Source: a virus
Length of the DNA: 31,294 bases
Reading direction: 5' to 3' (one strand)
IMG/VR virus record: IMGVR_UViG_3300044614_000737
Location: 1 to 31,294 of that record
The position numbers and the translations under genes are program-made. Below the pieces are notes generated by a model. It did not search any database. It was not told where the DNA came from and worked only from the letters and a program-made list of their open reading frames with translations. Positions 30,118 through 31,294 of this stretch are shown here, in pieces. Within the stretch, counting starts at the first letter, position 1; each line of letters begins with the position of its first letter.

Positions 30118-31294
30118 ATGGCAAAGGCAAGAGAAATGTTGGACGACGTGGAAAACGTCGGCATCATGCAGGGCTTCCTCGACGAGGCAGACGATGCCGT
30201 GGAGATGGAAGACGAGATGGAGGAAGAGGAGGATGCGGACGAGGAAAACTCGGCTGCTAAGGTCCTCGATCGCCGTCCCAATTCGCCTGAGATCCTCATG
30301 AACAATCTCCGTGGCGACATGCGCTCCGTCGATGCGCGTCGCGAAGAATTGGCTGACCTCGTGGGCTACCCGGCCGCTGCCGAGACCCCCGACTCTGTGC
30401 TTGCGATGCTCCAGCCGGTGCTGGCGCAAGGCGCTGGGCTTGGCGCGTTGCCGCAATCACAGCCCATGGCCCAAGGGCCACAGCCTCCAATGCCGCCGCC
30501 TCCGGGAGCTGCCATGGGAGCTCCGCCTCCTGGCGCTCCGCCACTTCCTCCTGGCGCAGCCGCGCCGCCACCCGGCGATATGGCCGCGCTTCTTGCCGCC
30601 GCCGGTCCTGCTCCCGGAGGCGGTATGGCTCCTGGCCCGATGATGGGGCCTGATGGTCAGCCGATCCCGCCGGAAGGCATGCCGCCGATCCAGATGAAGG
30701 ATGGTGGGTACGTTCAACGTTTTCAGGACGGGTCCGATGAGGAAGGCGTGACCCCATACGATGAGGACACTTCCTCCCTCGGTATGCGTCTGCCACCAGA
30801 GCTTCTTGAGTATGCCAGGACGGGCTACTCCAAGATGCTGACGCAGCCGACCTCTGCGATGCCTGACCTTAAGGCAACAACGATGGAGCGCGAACAGATG
30901 TATCGCGATCTGCTTGGCGAGGACAAAGAATCCCGTCAGGCGCAGTTGCTGTTAATGCTCGGCCAGAAGGGCTTACAGCTTGCCGGCAACGTCGATGCGC
31001 AGGGCCGTCCTTTGCGCGGTTCAACACTGAGCCGTCTTGCGACCGTTGCCTCGGAGGTTCCGGGTGCAGTGGGTCAATTCATTGCTGAAGAGGACAAGAA
31101 CAAGCGCGCGATCCGCATGGCGGCGATCCAAGCTGCCGAGAAGGAGCGTGAGCAGGTTCGCGAGGGCAATATCAAGCTCGTCGAGTCGCAGCGCAAGGCG
31201 TTCGGCGACATCCTCAAAAATTCTGGCAAATCCGCAAGCAGCATGTTCGGCAAAGGCTCGTGGGACTGGAGCGTGGTCAATGCTCCTGGACTCT
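30118..31294 (+). CDS. Internal virion protein 3, Pro-rich, cut by window end
   Basis: The frame runs from the ATG at 30118 (with GGGGTCG upstream) to the right edge without a stop: 392 codons and one base. Residues 19-43 are very acidic (EADDAVEMEDEMEEEEDADE). About 140-215 is Pro/Gly-rich with PPPPGAAMGAPPPG and similar runs. MKDGGYVQRFQDGS (212-225) repeats the Gly-Gly motif of other proteins here. From 240 it is helical (PELLEYARTGYSKML; AIRMAAIQAAEKEREQ) and reads like a phage internal virion protein. The C-terminus lies outside, so size and final domains are unknown. Confidence 0.75.
   Translation, partial: MAKAREMLDDVENVGIMQGFLDEADDAVEMEDEMEEEEDADEENSAAKVLDRRPNSPEILMNNLRGDMRSVDARREELADLVGYPAAAETPDSVLAMLQPVLAQGAGLGALPQSQPMAQGPQPPMPPPPGAAMGAPPPGAPPLPPGAAAPPPGDMAALLAAAGPAPGGGMAPGPMMGPDGQPIPPEGMPPIQMKDGGYVQRFQDGSDEEGVTPYDEDTSSLGMRLPPELLEYARTGYSKMLTQPTSAMPDLKATTMEREQMYRDLLGEDKESRQAQLLLMLGQKGLQLAGNVDAQGRPLRGSTLSRLATVASEVPGAVGQFIAEEDKNKRAIRMAAIQAAEKEREQVREGNIKLVESQRKAFGDILKNSGKSASSMFGKGSWDWSVVNAPGL

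Noticed and set aside
1-31294. Prophage or mobile-element signs (integrase, repressor, att sites, insertion sequences, tRNAs)
   Set aside because: I found none in the window. This says nothing about the rest of the genome, so lifestyle stays open.

Overview
The window is one continuous virion-morphogenesis and lysis segment of a tailed double-stranded DNA phage. Every gene I can support lies on the + strand. Genes are packed with little spacing and many start/stop overlaps of the ATGA type. There is no integrase, transposase, tRNA, replication gene or CRISPR array. I see no tape-measure, sheath or major tail-tube gene. There are instead short head-tail adaptors, a P22 gp10-like tail protein and large Ala/Gln-rich candidate internal virion proteins, which points to a podovirus-like particle. 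The host cannot be read from the sequence. Codon use and a GC content near the mid-50s percent, judged by eye, fit an environmental proteobacterial phage, but that is inference.

Layout. 1-40 is the tail end of an upstream gene, possibly portal. 42-3950 is the head module: two small proteins, a GroES-like co-chaperonin, scaffold, a small conserved protein, a probable minor head protein and the gpT-type major capsid protein. It ends in a strong terminator-like hairpin (3961-3984). A promoter candidate and a structured leader (4005-4078) follow, leading into small beta-rich virion proteins and a set of very small basic Gly/Lys/Met proteins (4103-5755). 5759-7712 holds connector/adaptor genes. 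7715-16456 is a large tail-fibre/adhesin array: three paralogous fibres, two glycine-rich adhesin-like proteins and several small accessory proteins.

16456-17019 encodes a sulfotransferase-like protein, unexpected in this position and in a locally AT-richer stretch. 17023-18114 encodes a protein made of about fourteen 22-residue repeats. 18126-20153 is a second fibre with a self-cleaving S74 chaperone domain. 20150-21914 is the lysis region (three-TM holin, GH24 endolysin, zinc-ribbon protein, small basic protein, two-TM protein). 21911-26196 returns to small proteins and tail proteins. A second promoter candidate (26201-26230) precedes three large low-complexity virion proteins (26305 to the right edge), the last cut by the window end.

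How it works together: the head module builds the procapsid, perhaps with the phage co-chaperonin modifying host GroEL. Connector genes close the head. The fibre/adhesin array gives several receptor-binding options, two of its fibres being trimerised and released by S74 domains. Holin and lysozyme release progeny. The 26305-31294 proteins are probably ejected with the DNA. The most unusual elements are the multi-fibre array with its adjacent sulfotransferase, the 22-residue repeat protein, the synonymously diverged 55-residue repeats, the terminator-promoter-structured leader at 3961-4102, and a short Lys/Glu/Asp-Gly-Gly motif recurring in otherwise unrelated proteins.
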